DNA of 64,000 nt from Saccharospirillum sp. (lineage in GTDB: Bacteria; Pseudomonadota; Gammaproteobacteria; Pseudomonadales; Natronospirillaceae), in the NCBI GenBank assembly GCA_022565595.1, contig JAIUML010000010.1:62001-126000 (forward strand), written 5' to 3'. The notes under the pieces were generated by a model. It made no database searches and was not told the DNA's origin. It was given only the letters and a program-made list of their open reading frames with translations. The position numbers were made by a program, and so were the translations under genes. Of the stretch, positions 47,253-57,983 are shown one piece after another. Each line of letters begins with the position of its first letter. Position 1 is the first letter of the stretch.

Positions 47253-49617
47253 GATGTTTGTCCCGGTTGGATTTGATTTCGGGCATGGCCTGCATCAGGG
47301 TCTGTTTCAATGACCGCCCAGACACTGGCTTGGTCAGCAGGTAACGAATGTTGAGTCGATGATCAGCCAGATCGACCTGGCCGACATCGACACCGGTAAG
47401 CATGATGATCACGATGTTCTTGTTCAAGGCGTCATCGCTGCGAATGCGCTCGGCCAGTTCACTGCCGGTCATGCCCGGCATATTCTGGTCGAGCACCAGC
47501 ACATCTATAGGCGCCCCCTTGTGAAATTCGTTATGCAGATTGGCCAGGGCCGATTGACCGTTGCTCATGCTCAGTACTTTCATGCCCCAACTCATGCCGA
47601 GATGCTCGATCACCTTGCGGCAGGTCAGGTTGTCGTCGACGACCATCAGACGCAATTGATCCAGGTTGCCGGCAGGTTGCTGGTTGTCGGGTTCGGTGAC
47701 AGAAACCGGCGTCAGAGGCGTATCGATCCAGAAGGTGGTGCCCATGCGCATTTCACTGGAAAAGGATATTTGGCCTCCGAGCAGGCCGACCAGAATGCGG
47801 GTGATGGGCAGGCCCAGATGGACCTGATTGGGCGTCATGACCTGCTCGGTTCGAGCCGACGGAAAGTCGAACAGATTGCTTTTCAGTTCCCGCGGCAAGC
47901 CAGGGCCGGTGTCGGTCACACTGAAGCGCAGGCGCCCGTTGTTCCAGGGTTTCACCTGTATCAGCACTTCGCCGTTTTCGGTGTAGCTGAGGGCGTTGTC
48001 CAGCAGGTTACTGAGAATCTGTGTCAGAACCTGGGCATTGCCACGATAACGGGTCGGTAAATCAGGCGCGACATCCATGACCAATTCCAGCTGTTTGGCA
48101 TGGGCCAGGCGAGAATAGGGTTGAATGGCTTCTTCCAGCAGGTCGTACAGATCAAATTCTTCTTCGTTCTCGGGCAGGCGGTTCAGGCCAATCCGTACCA
48201 GGTTTTGCAACTGGTCGGCCTGACGCAACAAGGAAAACCCGGCCGCCTGAACGGTGTTGACGTACTCCTGCTGGTGGGCAGACAGGCTGGTGTCCTGCAG
48301 CAACTCGGTCATGCCCAGCACACCATTGATGGGGCCGCGCATTTCGTGGTTCAGTTTGCGCAGCAAGGGCCAATGCAGGCGCGGCAGGTTCAGCCCCTCT
48401 GCGGACAGATGGGCGTTGATTTTCCGATTGGCAAGCCATGCCGACCAGCCGAGGAAAGCGACCGCTGCGATGGAGGCAAAATGCAGAACAATGGCATTGG
48501 TGGTCAGGCTTCGCATCAACCCCAGGTTGGCTGCAATGATCAGAAAGTAGACGAAAGTCAAGGTGGCCAGGCCAGCCAGTAGCCAGTATTCGGAGACTAC
48601 CCGGCTTTCTCGATGCAGAAACCAGAGCGCAAGCAAGGTCACCAGCACAACGGGGATGATGGCCAACAGTACAGGGCTGCCGACGGTTGTCGCCGGTATC
48701 AAGGTCAGCAGCCCTGCAAGCATCAGCACGACGGTTTGCCAAAATAGTATCCTGTTAAGCCAGATCGGTTGGCGTTCTTTACGCAAGTCTCGGAACAGGG
48801 CGGTCAAGCCGGCAACGATCAACATCCCTGATAGATTGCGACTGTGAATGTCGGCAAAGCTGATTGTGGTCAACCAGTAAGAAATAAAGCCATTCCAGCC
48901 GGCATTCAGACCCATCAGCCCCAGGTTGGTCAGTGCAAGCCACAGAAACACAGTGCGTCTTGTGCGCACGGCAGCCGCCAGGCAGCCCAGTAGCATCAGC
49001 ACTTGAATGGCAAGGAAGCCGGAATGAATGCTCAACTTTGACGCCAGTTTGAGATGCAGTGATGCGGGATCCATCAGCCAGACGCGGGTATTCAAAGCGT
49101 CGGTGGTCTTGAGTCGAATATAAAACTCGCTCGAACCCGGCGCGAGTGCTACCGGGATCACGTAGTTGCCGAGTGGCTCCGGCCTTTGCACCAGAGGGAC
49201 ACTGGCACCGGTCCGCTGCATCTGAAAGGTGCCCTGAATGGTTGGGGTATAGACTTCAATCAGCTGGTTGGCGTGGCTTTCAACATGCAGTCGGTAGTCG
49301 CGAGTCAGGCCGTCAGGGTTGTTGATGGGGACTCTTAGCCAGATGCTGCCTTCGAAATAGCCGGTACGAAAGAGGTCATGGTGAATGGGTGTGAAACGGT
49401 TGGCCAGCCCCGGTTGTCGTAACTGGTAGGGCGAGAAGCGATCAGTCGGGTCGCGCAAGTAATCAGAGTGTTGCAGCACATTGACCTGGAAGGGCTCGTG
49501 CTTGATCTGCACTGGCTCCTGAGCTGCCAGCGCAGGCCAACTGTAGCCGAACAGCAACATCACCAGAAAGAAGGGGCGGAGTATGCGCATGGTTGACCGT
49601 CGCCGACGTCGCGGCAT
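47227..49617 (-). CDS. RetS-like hybrid sensor histidine kinase
   Basis: 796 aa (an ATG at 49590 is an alternative start). Signal peptide ending ALA-AQ (about 31), periplasmic 7TMR-DISMED2-type domain (35-185), seven transmembrane helices (about 197-395), DHp with His424 in [12 protein letters not shown], HATPase with N-box LLDNALSY and DTGPGLPR, and one receiver with Asp661-Asp662 and phospho-acceptor Asp710 (LVLDQNMPG). The domain plan and its place beside purD match RetS of Pseudomonas, which binds GacS to switch biofilm and virulence programmes. RetS has two receivers in about 940 aa; here only one is present. Orthology is inferred from synteny and architecture. Confidence 0.85.
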   Translation of the reverse strand: MPRRRRRSTMRILRPFFLVMLLFGYSWPALAAQEPVQIKHEPFQVNVLQHSDYLRDPTDRFSPYQLRQPGLANRFTPIHHDLFRTGYFEGSIWLRVPINNPDGLTRDYRLHVESHANQLIEVYTPTIQGTFQMQRTGASVPLVQRPEPLGNYVIPVALAPGSSEFYIRLKTTDALNTRVWLMDPASLHLKLASKLSIHSGFLAIQVLMLLGCLAAAVRTRRTVFLWLALTNLGLMGLNAGWNGFISYWLTTISFADIHSRNLSGMLIVAGLTALFRDLRKERQPIWLNRILFWQTVVLMLAGLLTLIPATTVGSPVLLAIIPVVLVTLLALWFLHRESRVVSEYWLLAGLATLTFVYFLIIAANLGLMRSLTTNAIVLHFASIAAVAFLGWSAWLANRKINAHLSAEGLNLPRLHWPLLRKLNHEMRGPINGVLGMTELLQDTSLSAHQQEYVNTVQAAGFSLLRQADQLQNLVRIGLNRLPENEEEFDLYDLLEEAIQPYSRLAHAKQLELVMDVAPDLPTRYRGNAQVLTQILSNLLDNALSYTENGEVLIQVKPWNNGRLRFSVTDTGPGLPRELKSNLFDFPSARTEQVMTPNQVHLGLPITRILVGLLGGQISFSSEMRMGTTFWIDTPLTPVSVTEPDNQQPAGNLDQLRLMVVDDNLTCRKVIEHLGMSWGMKVLSMSNGQSALANLHNEFHKGAPIDVLVLDQNMPGMTGSELAERIRSDDALNKNIVIIMLTGVDVGQVDLADHRLNIRYLLTKPVSGRSLKQTLMQAMPEIKSNRDKHHVKKSYFF

Positions 49618-49686
49618 CCTGACTCAGGTTGACTCACCAGTATAACGGCTGCGGAGGTTACACCCAATACAGTCGGTGCGAAACAT

Positions 49687-49715
49687 TGGAGGGTCGATTG
49701 CAAATCGACCCTCCA
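49687..49715. other. 13-bp perfect hairpin between purD and the kinase gene
   Basis: TGGAGGGTCGATT-GCA-AATCGACCCTCCA, 10 bp after the purD stop. It is a very stable stem, but no T run follows on the minus strand, so it may be a Rho-independent-like stabiliser or processing site rather than a classical terminator. Confidence 0.6.
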
Positions 49716-49724
49716 GAGGCTTTG

Positions 49725-51008
49725 TCAGGTTTCCCGATTCATTGCGCGGTGACCGATGTCGGTGCGGTAAAAGGCGTCAGGCCAGTTGATATGGTTGACA
49801 GCCTGGTAGGCCTTGCGCTGAGCCTCAGCAACGGTCTCGCCCAAAGCCGTTACACAAAGCACTCGCCCGCCTTGAGTTACTGTCTGGCCATTGTCGGTCG
49901 CAGTGCCAGCCTGAAACACCTTGCAGTCTGCCCCAAAGTCCTGGTCGAGGCCCTGGATGGCATCGCCCTTGCGGTAGCTTTCCGGGTAACCACCAGCGGC
50001 CATGACCACGCCCAGCGCCGGGCGTTCGTCCCATTCCGTCCGAGCATCGGCCAGGCGGCCTTCAATGGCGGCCAGACAGAGCGCTGCCAGGTCGGATTTC
50101 AGTCGCATCATGATCGGTTGCGTTTCCGGATCGCCGAAGCGACAGTTGTATTCCAGCACCATGGGTGTACCGTCTTCAGCGACCATGATGCCCGCGTAGA
50201 GGAACCCACGGTAACGGTTGCCCTCGGCCTGCATACCTTTCACGGTCGGTAGAATGACTTCCTGCATGATGCGGTCATGCAATGCATCGGTCACTACCGG
50301 CGCCGGTGAGTAGGCACCCATGCCGCCGGTATTGGGCCCTGTATCGCCGTTGTCTCGCGCTTTATGGTCCTGAGATGAGGCAAAAGGAATCACCGTTTCG
50401 CCATCGACCATCACAATAAAGCTGGCTTCCTCACCCGTCAGGAATTGCTCAACCACAACACGAGCGCCGGCATCACCGAACTTGTTGCCAGCGAGCATGT
50501 CGTCAATGGCCGCCATGGCTTCCGCTTCCGTCTGAGCAACCACCACACCCTTGCCGGCCGCCAGACCATCGGCCTTGACCACTATGGGCGCACCTTTCTC
50601 GCGGACATAGTCTTTGGCTGCGCCAACATCGGTGAAGACACCGTAATAGGCGGTTGGTATTTGGTGACGTTGCAGAAAGTCCTTGGTAAAGGCCTTGGAG
50701 CCTTCCAGCTGCGCAGCGGCAGCCGTTGGGCCAAATATCGGCAGGCCCTTGCTTTCGAACAGATCGACCACGCCGGCGACCAGAGGGGCCTCCGGGCCAA
50801 CGATGGTCAGTGCAATGGATTCCTTTTCGGCAAAGGCTGCCAGTGCATCGAGGTCGAGCACGTCAATCGTCAGGTTGGTAACGCCGGGTTCAACGGCGGT
50901 TCCGGCATTGCCGGGCGCGACAAATACCTGACTGACGTTCGGGCTCTGTTTCACTTTCCACGCCAGAGCGTGTTCACGTCCACCGTTACCGATGATCAAT
51001 ACATTCAT
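49725..51008 (-). CDS. purD: phosphoribosylamine-glycine ligase PurD
   Basis: Purine synthesis, joining glycine to phosphoribosylamine (ATP-grasp). The ATG at 51008 gives 427 aa with the correct N-terminus MNVLIIGNGGREHALAWK. Other motifs: KADGLAAGKGVVVA, KARDNGDTGPNTGGMGAYSP and the glycine-rich FGDPETQPIMMRL. It follows purH by 28 bp, in the purH-purD operon. Confidence 0.97.
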   Translation of the reverse strand: MNVLIIGNGGREHALAWKVKQSPNVSQVFVAPGNAGTAVEPGVTNLTIDVLDLDALAAFAEKESIALTIVGPEAPLVAGVVDLFESKGLPIFGPTAAAAQLEGSKAFTKDFLQRHQIPTAYYGVFTDVGAAKDYVREKGAPIVVKADGLAAGKGVVVAQTEAEAMAAIDDMLAGNKFGDAGARVVVEQFLTGEEASFIVMVDGETVIPFASSQDHKARDNGDTGPNTGGMGAYSPAPVVTDALHDRIMQEVILPTVKGMQAEGNRYRGFLYAGIMVAEDGTPMVLEYNCRFGDPETQPIMMRLKSDLAALCLAAIEGRLADARTEWDERPALGVVMAAGGYPESYRKGDAIQGLDQDFGADCKVFQAGTATDNGQTVTQGGRVLCVTALGETVAEAQRKAYQAVNHINWPDAFYRTDIGHRAMNRET

Positions 51009-51036
51009 TATTGCGAGTCCTTGGAGCAATTTGAGG

Positions 51037-52617
51037 TCAATGACGGAAGTGACGCATGCCGGTCAGCACCATGGCGATACCGTGTTCGTCTGCGGCGGCG
51101 ATGACTTCATCGTCCCGCATGCTGCCACCGGGCTGGATCACAGCCTTGACGCCCATTTCTGCAGCCTGGTCGAGGCCGTCGCGGAACGGGAAGAAGGCAT
51201 CGGACGCCATTACCGAGCCGGCAATCTGCAAGCCTTCATCGGCGGCCTTGATACCGGCAATTTTGGCACTGTAGACCCGGCTCATCTGGCCGGCACCGAT
51301 GCCGACGGTTTGCCCGTCTTTGGCATAAACAATCGCATTGGATTTGACGAATTTGCACACCGACCAGGCGAAGAGCAGATCCTGAATCTGGCCATCGCTC
51401 GGGGTGATTTTTGTCACCACTTTCAGCTCGTCCGCGCTGATTCGGCCGAGGTCGCGATCCTGTACCAGCAAACCGCCATTGACTCTTTTCAAGTCGAAAC
51501 CGCCGGTAGCGGCCTGCCACTGGCCGCTGGCGAGCAAGCGGACATTGGGCTTGGCGGCAACCAGCTGCGCAGCGTCTTCATCGACACTGGGCGCGATGAT
51601 GACTTCGACAAACTGGCGCTCGATAATGGCTTTGGCGGTCGCCGCATCCAATGGCCGGTTGAAAGCAATAATGCCGCCAAAAGCGGAAGTCGGGTCGGTC
51701 TGAAAGGCGCGCTCGTAGGCCGCGATTAAGGTGTCGCCCGTTGCAACGCCACAGGGGTTGGCGTGTTTGACGATGACACAGGCCGGCTGGTTGAACGCCT
51801 TGACGCATTCCAGGGCGGCATCGGTATCGGCAATGTTGTTGAAGCTCAATGCCTTGCCTTGCAGGCTGGCCGCCGTGGCAACACTGGCTTCATCCAACCG
51901 GGAGTCGACATAGAAGGCCGCACGCTGGTGCGGGTTCTCACCGTAGCGCATCACATCTTTCAAACGCCATTGCTGATTGAAGGTTTGGCTGAAGGTGGCG
52001 CGCTCGGGCACTTCGCCGGGTTCGGCGGTGTCATCGACGCTGCCCAGGTAGTTGGCAATCATGCCATCGTAGGCGGCCGTGTGTTCAAAGGCGGTACGCG
52101 CCAGACGAAACCGAGTCGCTGCGCTGATTCCACCGGCAGAGTCCCATTCCTCGATCAGTGCACTGTAGTCGGAGGCATTGACGACGATGCTGACGTCCTT
52201 GTGGTTCTTGGCGGCTGAGCGAACCATGGTTGGCCCGCCAATGTCGATGTTCTCGATGGCATCGACCAGGGTGCAGTCAGCCTTGCTGATGGTCGCTTCG
52301 AAGGGGTAGAGATTGACAATCACCATGTCGATGGCGTCGATGCCGTGTTCGGCCATGACGGCGTCATCCGTTCCGCGGCGACCCAGAATGCCACCATGGA
52401 CTTTCGGGTGCAGTGTTTTGACACGGCCATCCATCATTTCCGGGAAACCGGTGTAGGCCGAAACTTCGGTCACGGCAATGTTGTTTTCCTGAAGCAGGCG
52501 GTAGGTACCACCGGTGGAGAGCAACTCGACGCCGCGCTCGTGCAAGGCGCGGGCGAAGTCGATAATACCGGTCTTGTCGGAAACACTGATCAGGGCACGT
52601 CTGGGCGTTCGGGTCAT
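51037..52617 (-). CDS. purH: bifunctional AICAR transformylase/IMP cyclohydrolase PurH
   Basis: Last two steps of IMP synthesis. 526 aa: the cyclohydrolase domain (1-200) begins [18 protein letters not shown] and includes [17 protein letters not shown]. The transformylase domain has [19 protein letters not shown] and the end [22 protein letters not shown]. Terminators separate it from fis upstream. Confidence 0.97.
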   Translation of the reverse strand: MTRTPRRALISVSDKTGIIDFARALHERGVELLSTGGTYRLLQENNIAVTEVSAYTGFPEMMDGRVKTLHPKVHGGILGRRGTDDAVMAEHGIDAIDMVIVNLYPFEATISKADCTLVDAIENIDIGGPTMVRSAAKNHKDVSIVVNASDYSALIEEWDSAGGISAATRFRLARTAFEHTAAYDGMIANYLGSVDDTAEPGEVPERATFSQTFNQQWRLKDVMRYGENPHQRAAFYVDSRLDEASVATAASLQGKALSFNNIADTDAALECVKAFNQPACVIVKHANPCGVATGDTLIAAYERAFQTDPTSAFGGIIAFNRPLDAATAKAIIERQFVEVIIAPSVDEDAAQLVAAKPNVRLLASGQWQAATGGFDLKRVNGGLLVQDRDLGRISADELKVVTKITPSDGQIQDLLFAWSVCKFVKSNAIVYAKDGQTVGIGAGQMSRVYSAKIAGIKAADEGLQIAGSVMASDAFFPFRDGLDQAAEMGVKAVIQPGGSMRDDEVIAAADEHGIAMVLTGMRHFRH

Positions 52618-52677
52618 GCGGTCCTCGTCAAACAGAGATAATCGTACAAATGGTCAGGAAAATGCCAGGTCTAGAAA

Positions 52678-52705
52678 CACAAAAGGCGACCCTTGGGTCG
52701 CCTTT
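52678..52705 (-). terminator. intrinsic terminator after fis
   Basis: On the minus strand a perfect 11-bp stem AAAGGCGACCC/GGGTCGCCTTT with a 2-nt apparent loop, followed by TGTGTTT. It lies 10 bp after the fis stop and just before the purH start. Confidence 0.85.
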
Positions 52706-52715
52706 GCCTTGTTGA

Positions 52716-53024
52716 TCAAAGCAGGCCGTATTGCTTGAGCTTTTTGCGTAGGGTGCCCCTATTGAGCCCCAGCACCTTGCTGGCCTTTGTCTGGTTGTCG
52801 CGGCTGAAGCGCATGACGGCTTCCAGCATGGGGGCTTCCACTTCGCTCATCACCATCTGATACACATTGGCCACGTCCTGGCCTTCGAGGTGTGCGAAGT
52901 AGTTCCGCATGGCGACTTCAACACTGTCCCGCAGAGTTTGCGGATGTTCGGCGGAGGACGAGATGGTGAGTCCCTCTGTTTGCTCGGCTTGAGGGTGTTC
53001 CGGGGCAACGGTATCGGTGGTCAT
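52716..53024 (-). CDS. fis: nucleoid-associated regulator Fis
   Basis: 102 aa (E. coli 98). The conserved C-terminal helix-turn-helix is present: EVEAPMLEAVMRFSRDNQTK followed by ASKVLGLNRGTLRKKLKQYG. The N-terminus is variable and acidic. The ATG overlaps the dusB stop by 4 bp; dusB-fis is a conserved operon, and fis mRNA is typically growth-rate regulated. Confidence 0.96.
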   Translation of the reverse strand: MTTDTVAPEHPQAEQTEGLTISSSAEHPQTLRDSVEVAMRNYFAHLEGQDVANVYQMVMSEVEAPMLEAVMRFSRDNQTKASKVLGLNRGTLRKKLKQYGLL

Positions 53025-54010
53025 GCAGCTTTATCCTTTAACAAAGTCAAATGTTGAAATAGTGAATCAATGGCCTGAAGCTGATCCTGTGTCTGCTCCA
53101 GAGTGTTAAAATCTTTCAGCACACTGCGCTCGATCGGCTGTGCCTTGAGGTACCAGCCGACATGCTTGCGAGCAATACGTACGCCGGTGTAGTCGCCATA
53201 AAACCGATGCAATTCCTGCACATGTTGCGTCAGGGTGGCGCAAACCTCTTCGAGGTCGGGCTCGGCGATCAGCGAACCGGTGGCCAGAAAGTGGTTGATG
53301 GCTGTGAAGATCCAGGGGTTGCCCTGGGCGGCACGGCCAATCATCACCGCAGTTGCACCGGTGTAATTCAGCACCCTGGCGGCTTTTTGTGGCGAATCGA
53401 TATCACCATTGGCGAATACCGGGATGCTCACGGCCTGACAGACTTCGGCAATGGTGTCGTACTCGGCCTCACCACGATAGGCATCGGCCCGAGTGCGCCC
53501 ATGAACTGCGAGCGCACTGATGCCCAGATCTTCTGCCATGCGAGCTATGGCGACAGCGTTCTTGTGGCCGGGCGCCCAGCCGGTGCGAATTTTTAGCGTG
53601 ACCGGCACATCGACTGCTTTTGTTACGGCTTCGAGAATGGCCTGCACCAGCGCCTCATCTCGCATCAGCGCAGACCCTGCCGCCTTGTTGCAGACCTTCT
53701 TCGCAGGGCACCCCATATTGATGTCGATGATCTGGGCGCCGTTCTCTACATTGGCACGCGCTGCGTTGGCCAGCATGTCGGCATCGCCCCCTGCAATTTG
53801 CACACTGATGGGGCCGCTTTCACCGCGGTGATCGAGCCGCCAGCGGGACTTGTTGCTGTGCCACAGCCGTGTATCGCTGGTCACCATTTCAGATACCACC
53901 AACCCTGCACCCAGAGTGCGGCACAACGTGCGAAAGGGGCGGTCTGTAACACCCGCCATCGGCGCCAGGACCGTCGGCTGGTTGATAGTGTATGGGCCAA
54001 TGTTGAACAC
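53021..54010 (-). CDS. dusB: tRNA-dihydrouridine synthase B DusB
   Basis: FMN enzyme reducing U17 in tRNA. 329 aa from a GTG at 54010. Motifs: LAPMAGVTDRPFRTLC, catalytic Cys in INMGCPAKKVCNKAAGSAL, RTGWAPGHKN, and the FMN-phosphate site AVMIGRAAQGNPWIF. Overlaps fis by 4 bp. Confidence 0.96.
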   Translation of the reverse strand: MFNIGPYTINQPTVLAPMAGVTDRPFRTLCRTLGAGLVVSEMVTSDTRLWHSNKSRWRLDHRGESGPISVQIAGGDADMLANAARANVENGAQIIDINMGCPAKKVCNKAAGSALMRDEALVQAILEAVTKAVDVPVTLKIRTGWAPGHKNAVAIARMAEDLGISALAVHGRTRADAYRGEAEYDTIAEVCQAVSIPVFANGDIDSPQKAARVLNYTGATAVMIGRAAQGNPWIFTAINHFLATGSLIAEPDLEEVCATLTQHVQELHRFYGDYTGVRIARKHVGWYLKAQPIERSVLKDFNTLEQTQDQLQAIDSLFQHLTLLKDKAA

Positions 54011-54151
54011 AGTGCGGTTAATTTTTGCTCAGTTCAGGGGCGGGGAATGATACTGGCTATGGCGGTGATATTAAAGATTGACAAGCGGCTTTCTTCGAAG
54101 AAATTTTAATCGGTTTTAGCGCAGCTACTGTGATAACAAAATGGAATGACA

Positions 54152-54198
54152 CCACCGATGAAAAATGCTTGCTTTCTGAGCAATTTTCACATCGGTGG
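54152..54198. other. inverted repeat between DUF3426 gene and dusB
   Basis: CCACCGAT (54152-54159) pairs with ATCGGTGG (54191-54198). Further pairing inside (AAAA/TTTT and TGCT/AGCA) has small bulges, giving a stem of roughly 18 bp. It lies 9 bp beyond the DUF3426 stop and probably terminates or stabilises that message. No long T run follows. Confidence 0.55.
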
Positions 54199-54206
54199 CA
54201 GGCCTG

Positions 54207-55490
54207 TCATTGGCTCTGTTGAACCAACAAAAGTTGGTAGTTCACCGCTCTTTGGCCCGGGTCTCGAATCGGGATGGAGACATAGATGCGAGTATTGATC
54301 GGCATGGACTGGCTACCGGTCATCTCGCCGCGTAAATACTGATCGGGTGTAAAGGCGTGGTCGGCGACCAAGCCACCATTGACGTCGGTGTATTGAATAA
54401 TCAATGTCGGAAAGGGCTGACGAAATGGGGCTCTGTTGGTCAGTATGGCATCCAGCAATTTAACACCATCGACGGAGCGATGATCCCGCACCAGGACGTT
54501 GGAGGTTCGAATCTGGTCAATATCTACCTGTGCCGGCAATGAGCAGCCGATCACACCGCAGGCCGTTTCGTAAAGGCCGCGCCATTGATCCATTTTGGCG
54601 TAGTTGTCTTTCTGTAACCATGCAAACTGACCTGCCAGGGTCAACAACAATAGGAGGGCGAGCAGCGCCCCCAACCAGCGCCAACGAGCCAGGCGCTCTT
54701 CCGCACTGAAATCGAGGTCGATTTCCTGGTTGAGTTGCTTGGCAAGCCGAGAGGCATGGCTGGTGCGAGCCTCAAAGGGCGTAGGCTCCGGTTCAGAGTC
54801 CTCCAGGTCGAAGGTTCTGCTCGGCACAATGTCGGGTTGAGCCGCACTATAGGCGCCAGCATTGGTTTGTTGACCGCGTTTTTCTTCGCGCTCCAGCTCT
54901 TCCAGAATGGACTCGGCCCAGCTTTCATCCTGGTCGTCGTCTTCTCGCTCTTCTCCCTGCTTCTCGCGCTGGAAGGGGTTTCTCTGAGTTTGAGCCGTTT
55001 GGCTTTTGTCGAGATTCAGAAACGACTCGCTGAATTCACCCAGCTCGCTGTCTGCTTCTTCCTCAGTCGAGGAGCTTGCGCGGTCATCCTCATCGTTATC
55101 CTGAAAGATGAACTCTTCGTCTTCGATCGGATCGTCCCGAAAGATAAAATCAGCATCGTCATCGTCGTCGGCTTCAAACATGGATGGTTGAGCGGGTGGT
55201 TCCGGTTGGCGCGCTACCGGCGCTGCTTTGCCGGGTGAGTTCGACGCTGACTTTTTGGGCGTTTGTGCCGCCGCCGAGGGCGCCATGGGCGCGACCTTAC
55301 TCCGAGCCGAGGGGCCGGACGTCGCTGCTTTGGGGGCGGATTGGGCTGAATTGACCAGGTGATTCCTGGCGCTGAACACTTGTAAGCAGGCGCCGCAACG
55401 CACAGATCCGTTGGCAACGGCCAGGTGTTCCTCTTTTACGCGGAAAGAGGTGCCACAGTGTGGGCATTGGGTGATAAAGCTATCGGGCAT
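54207..55490 (-). CDS. zinc-ribbon and DUF3426 domain protein
   Basis: 427 aa. The N-terminal zinc ribbon has Cys9-X2-Cys12 (CPHC) and Cys32-X2-Cys35 (CGAC), the MJ0042 type. A long low-complexity, strongly acidic linker (about 50-255, with runs of Asp/Glu and Ala/Pro) follows. A single transmembrane helix (272-291) precedes a DUF3426 domain (about 300-427, VRDHRSVDGVKLLDAILTNR). Function is unknown. The gene is conserved between prmA and dusB in pseudomonads. Confidence 0.88.
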   Translation of the reverse strand: MPDSFITQCPHCGTSFRVKEEHLAVANGSVRCGACLQVFSARNHLVNSAQSAPKAATSGPSARSKVAPMAPSAAAQTPKKSASNSPGKAAPVARQPEPPAQPSMFEADDDDDADFIFRDDPIEDEEFIFQDNDEDDRASSSTEEEADSELGEFSESFLNLDKSQTAQTQRNPFQREKQGEEREDDDQDESWAESILEELEREEKRGQQTNAGAYSAAQPDIVPSRTFDLEDSEPEPTPFEARTSHASRLAKQLNQEIDLDFSAEERLARWRWLGALLALLLLLTLAGQFAWLQKDNYAKMDQWRGLYETACGVIGCSLPAQVDIDQIRTSNVLVRDHRSVDGVKLLDAILTNRAPFRQPFPTLIIQYTDVNGGLVADHAFTPDQYLRGEMTGSQSMPINTRIYVSIPIRDPGQRAVNYQLLLVQQSQ

Positions 55491-55621
55491 TACTCAGGGT
55501 TCCCTGCATCCATGCTGTTCAGCAAAGGGGTGTAAACGCCTAGTGTAAGAAAGCTTGGCATTAATAACAACAAGTCACGTGAGGCGGTGTGAGAGTGGTC
55601 ACGGTAAAGCCTGACCTGCCT

Positions 55622-56515
55622 TCAATGCTTTTTTTGGCCATCCAGCCTGACCCAGCCATCCAGTTCGGTGCGAGGCGTAAAGTCGATCCACTCTCTGTAG
55701 GCTGATTCAACGGCATCGGCCTGGTGTGTCAGTATGCCCGACAAGGCGATGTCACCGCCTGGTTTCAGTCGAAGACAGATCCGCTCTGCGAAGTCACACA
55801 ATGGCCCGGCCAGTATATTGGCCACCACCAGATCGTATTCGGGTTCGAGGTTCTGCTCGTCAAGCATCACTCGAACACGAGCGGTATCGACGCCATTGAC
55901 CTGGGCATTGGACTGGGTGGCGTCCAGTGCCTGAGGGTCGATGTCGAGCCCATCCATTTGCTCGGCTCCCAACAGTAAGGCGGCCAGACCGAGTATCCCC
56001 GAGCCGCAGCCGTAATCCAGAACCTTCATGCCGGGCGTTACGACGCTGTCCAGCCATTGCAGGCACAGGAAAGTGGTCGGGTGGGTGCCCGTACCAAAGG
56101 CAAGCCCCGGGTCGAGCCGCAAATTGATGGCATCAGGCTCAGGCGGCTCCAGCCAGCTCGGGCAAATCCATAAACGGTCGCCGCAGTGAATGGGCTTGAA
56201 GTTGTCCATCCAGGCGCGCTCCCAATCCTTGTCTTCCAGAATTTCAGTAACGACCTGGCCTTGCAGAGGTATGTCTTCTGCTCGTGCAAATTGCACCAAT
56301 TGGTCCGCCAGGGCTTGTGCATCTATGGCTTCATCGAAAAGCCCCTGGATGGTGGTGTGTTGCCAGAGTGGGGTGGTGCCGCGCAGTGGCTCAAATACCG
56401 GCTGGTCGTTGGTGTCAATCAGGGTGACGGCCTGACAACCAGCCAGCAAGAGGGCATCTTCGAGCGCGTCGGTATGAGCCGGCAGTGTCGGTATACGAAT
56501 TTGTAACCAGGGCAT
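55622..56515 (-). CDS. prmA: ribosomal protein L11 methyltransferase PrmA
   Basis: Trimethylates L11. 297 aa (E. coli 293). N-terminal substrate-binding domain starting MPWLQIRIPTLPAHTDALED, SAM site VLDYGCGSGILGLAALLLGA, and NILAGPLCDFAERICLRLKPGG. LDPGLAFGTGTHPTT is diagnostic. It follows accC but is separated from it by a strong terminator. Confidence 0.96.
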   Translation of the reverse strand: MPWLQIRIPTLPAHTDALEDALLLAGCQAVTLIDTNDQPVFEPLRGTTPLWQHTTIQGLFDEAIDAQALADQLVQFARAEDIPLQGQVVTEILEDKDWERAWMDNFKPIHCGDRLWICPSWLEPPEPDAINLRLDPGLAFGTGTHPTTFLCLQWLDSVVTPGMKVLDYGCGSGILGLAALLLGAEQMDGLDIDPQALDATQSNAQVNGVDTARVRVMLDEQNLEPEYDLVVANILAGPLCDFAERICLRLKPGGDIALSGILTHQADAVESAYREWIDFTPRTELDGWVRLDGQKKH

Positions 56516-56570
56516 GACAGGTCCTGAGCAGGAATGAGCAGTGGTTGGGCATGATACAGCCAGCCATGGT

Positions 56571-56596
56571 AAAGAAAAAGCCGGCAGAGCCGGCTT
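56571..56596 (-). terminator. intrinsic terminator after accC
   Basis: On the minus strand AAGCCGGC-TCT-GCCGGCTT runs into TTTCTTT. Classic stem-loop with T tract, about 30 bp after the accC stop. Confidence 0.9.
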
Positions 56597-56626
56597 CAGA
56601 GCAGAGCTTTTTGGGCTGCCAAAAGG

Positions 56627-57973
56627 TTACTGCGATTCGGCCAACAAATGTTCAAGGTAGTGAATGTTGACGCCACCTTTGACAAAACCAGGGTCTACCA
56701 CCAACTCCTGATGCAGTGGGGTATTGGTTTTGATGCCGGTAATGACCAGTTCATCCAGGGCGGAGCGCATGCGCGCCAATGCCTGATCACGATCGTCCGC
56801 ATGGGTGATCAGCTTGCCGATCATCGAATCGTAGTAGGGTGGAATGGTATAGCCAGAGTAAATGTGAGAATCCCAGCGCACACCCAGGCCGCCTGGCGAG
56901 TGGAACTGATTCACTCGACCCGGGCTGGGCATGAAGTTGCGTGGGTCTTCCGCATTAATGCGGCACTCGAAAGCATGGCCCGTGATGTGAATATCTTCCT
57001 GGCGATAGGACAACGGCAAGCCAGCGGCAATGCGCAACTGCTCCTTGATGATGTCGACACCGGTGACCATTTCTGTGACGGGATGCTCAACCTGTACCCG
57101 AGTATTCATCTCGATGAAGTAGTAATGACCATCTTCGTAGAGAAACTCGAAGGTCCCGGCGCCGCGATAGCTGATTTCATTACAGGCATCGACACAGGCT
57201 TTCAGGACTTTCTTGCGGGCCTCTTCGTCGATGCCAGGCGCAGGCGCCTCTTCCATGACTTTCTGGTGTCGACGCTGCAACGAGCAGTCACGATCACCCA
57301 GATGAATGGCATTGCCGTGAGTATCGGCCAATACCTGGACTTCGACATGGCGTGGGTTCTGCAAGAATTTTTCCATGTAGACGGTGCCATCACCAAAGGC
57401 AGCGGCTGCTTCGGAGCGAGTAACATCAATGGCACCCAGCAGTTGCTTTTCTTCGTGAACAACGCGCATGCCACGACCGCCGCCGCCCGCAGCGGCCTTG
57501 ATGATGACCGGGTAACCGATCTTGCGGCCAAACTCCAGGCAGCGTTCGGCATTGTGGGGCAGGGGGCCATCTGAACCGGGTACCGTTGGCACGCCCGCCT
57601 TTTTCATCGCTTCGATGGCGGACACCTTGTCACCCATCAGGCGAATGACATTGGCGGTCGGTCCGATAAAGGCAAAACCGGACTTTTCGACCTGTTCGCA
57701 GAAGTCGGCACGTTCGGCCAGAAAGCCATAACCGGGGTGGATCGCATCCGCACGGGTGACCTCGGCTGCGGCGACGATGGCAGGGATGTTCAGGTAGCTT
57801 GCCGTTGAGGGGTTGGGGCCAATGCACACCGCTTCATCAGCGAGTTTCACGTGCTTGAGCTCACGATCGACCACCGAATGCACGGCGACCGTCTGGATCC
57901 CCAGTTCCTTGCAGGCCCGCAGGATGCGCAGGGCGATCTCTCCGCGGTTAGCAATCAGGACTTTTTTCAGCAT
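56627..57973 (-). CDS. accC: biotin carboxylase subunit AccC
   Basis: ATP-grasp subunit of acetyl-CoA carboxylase that carboxylates biotin on AccB. The ATG at 57973 gives 448 aa (E. coli 449) with N-terminus [20 protein letters not shown]; the frame upstream to 58057 overlaps accB and is not conserved. Motifs: [47 protein letters not shown]. It follows accB by 10 bp. Confidence 0.97.
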   Translation of the reverse strand: MLKKVLIANRGEIALRILRACKELGIQTVAVHSVVDRELKHVKLADEAVCIGPNPSTASYLNIPAIVAAAEVTRADAIHPGYGFLAERADFCEQVEKSGFAFIGPTANVIRLMGDKVSAIEAMKKAGVPTVPGSDGPLPHNAERCLEFGRKIGYPVIIKAAAGGGGRGMRVVHEEKQLLGAIDVTRSEAAAAFGDGTVYMEKFLQNPRHVEVQVLADTHGNAIHLGDRDCSLQRRHQKVMEEAPAPGIDEEARKKVLKACVDACNEISYRGAGTFEFLYEDGHYYFIEMNTRVQVEHPVTEMVTGVDIIKEQLRIAAGLPLSYRQEDIHITGHAFECRINAEDPRNFMPSPGRVNQFHSPGGLGVRWDSHIYSGYTIPPYYDSMIGKLITHADDRDQALARMRSALDELVITGIKTNTPLHQELVVDPGFVKGGVNIHYLEHLLAESQ

Positions 57974-57983
57974 GACGAGCCTC

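Noticed and set aside
51009-52740. PurR box for purH/purD
   Set aside because: No match to the ACGCAAACG-TTTGCGT consensus upstream of either gene.
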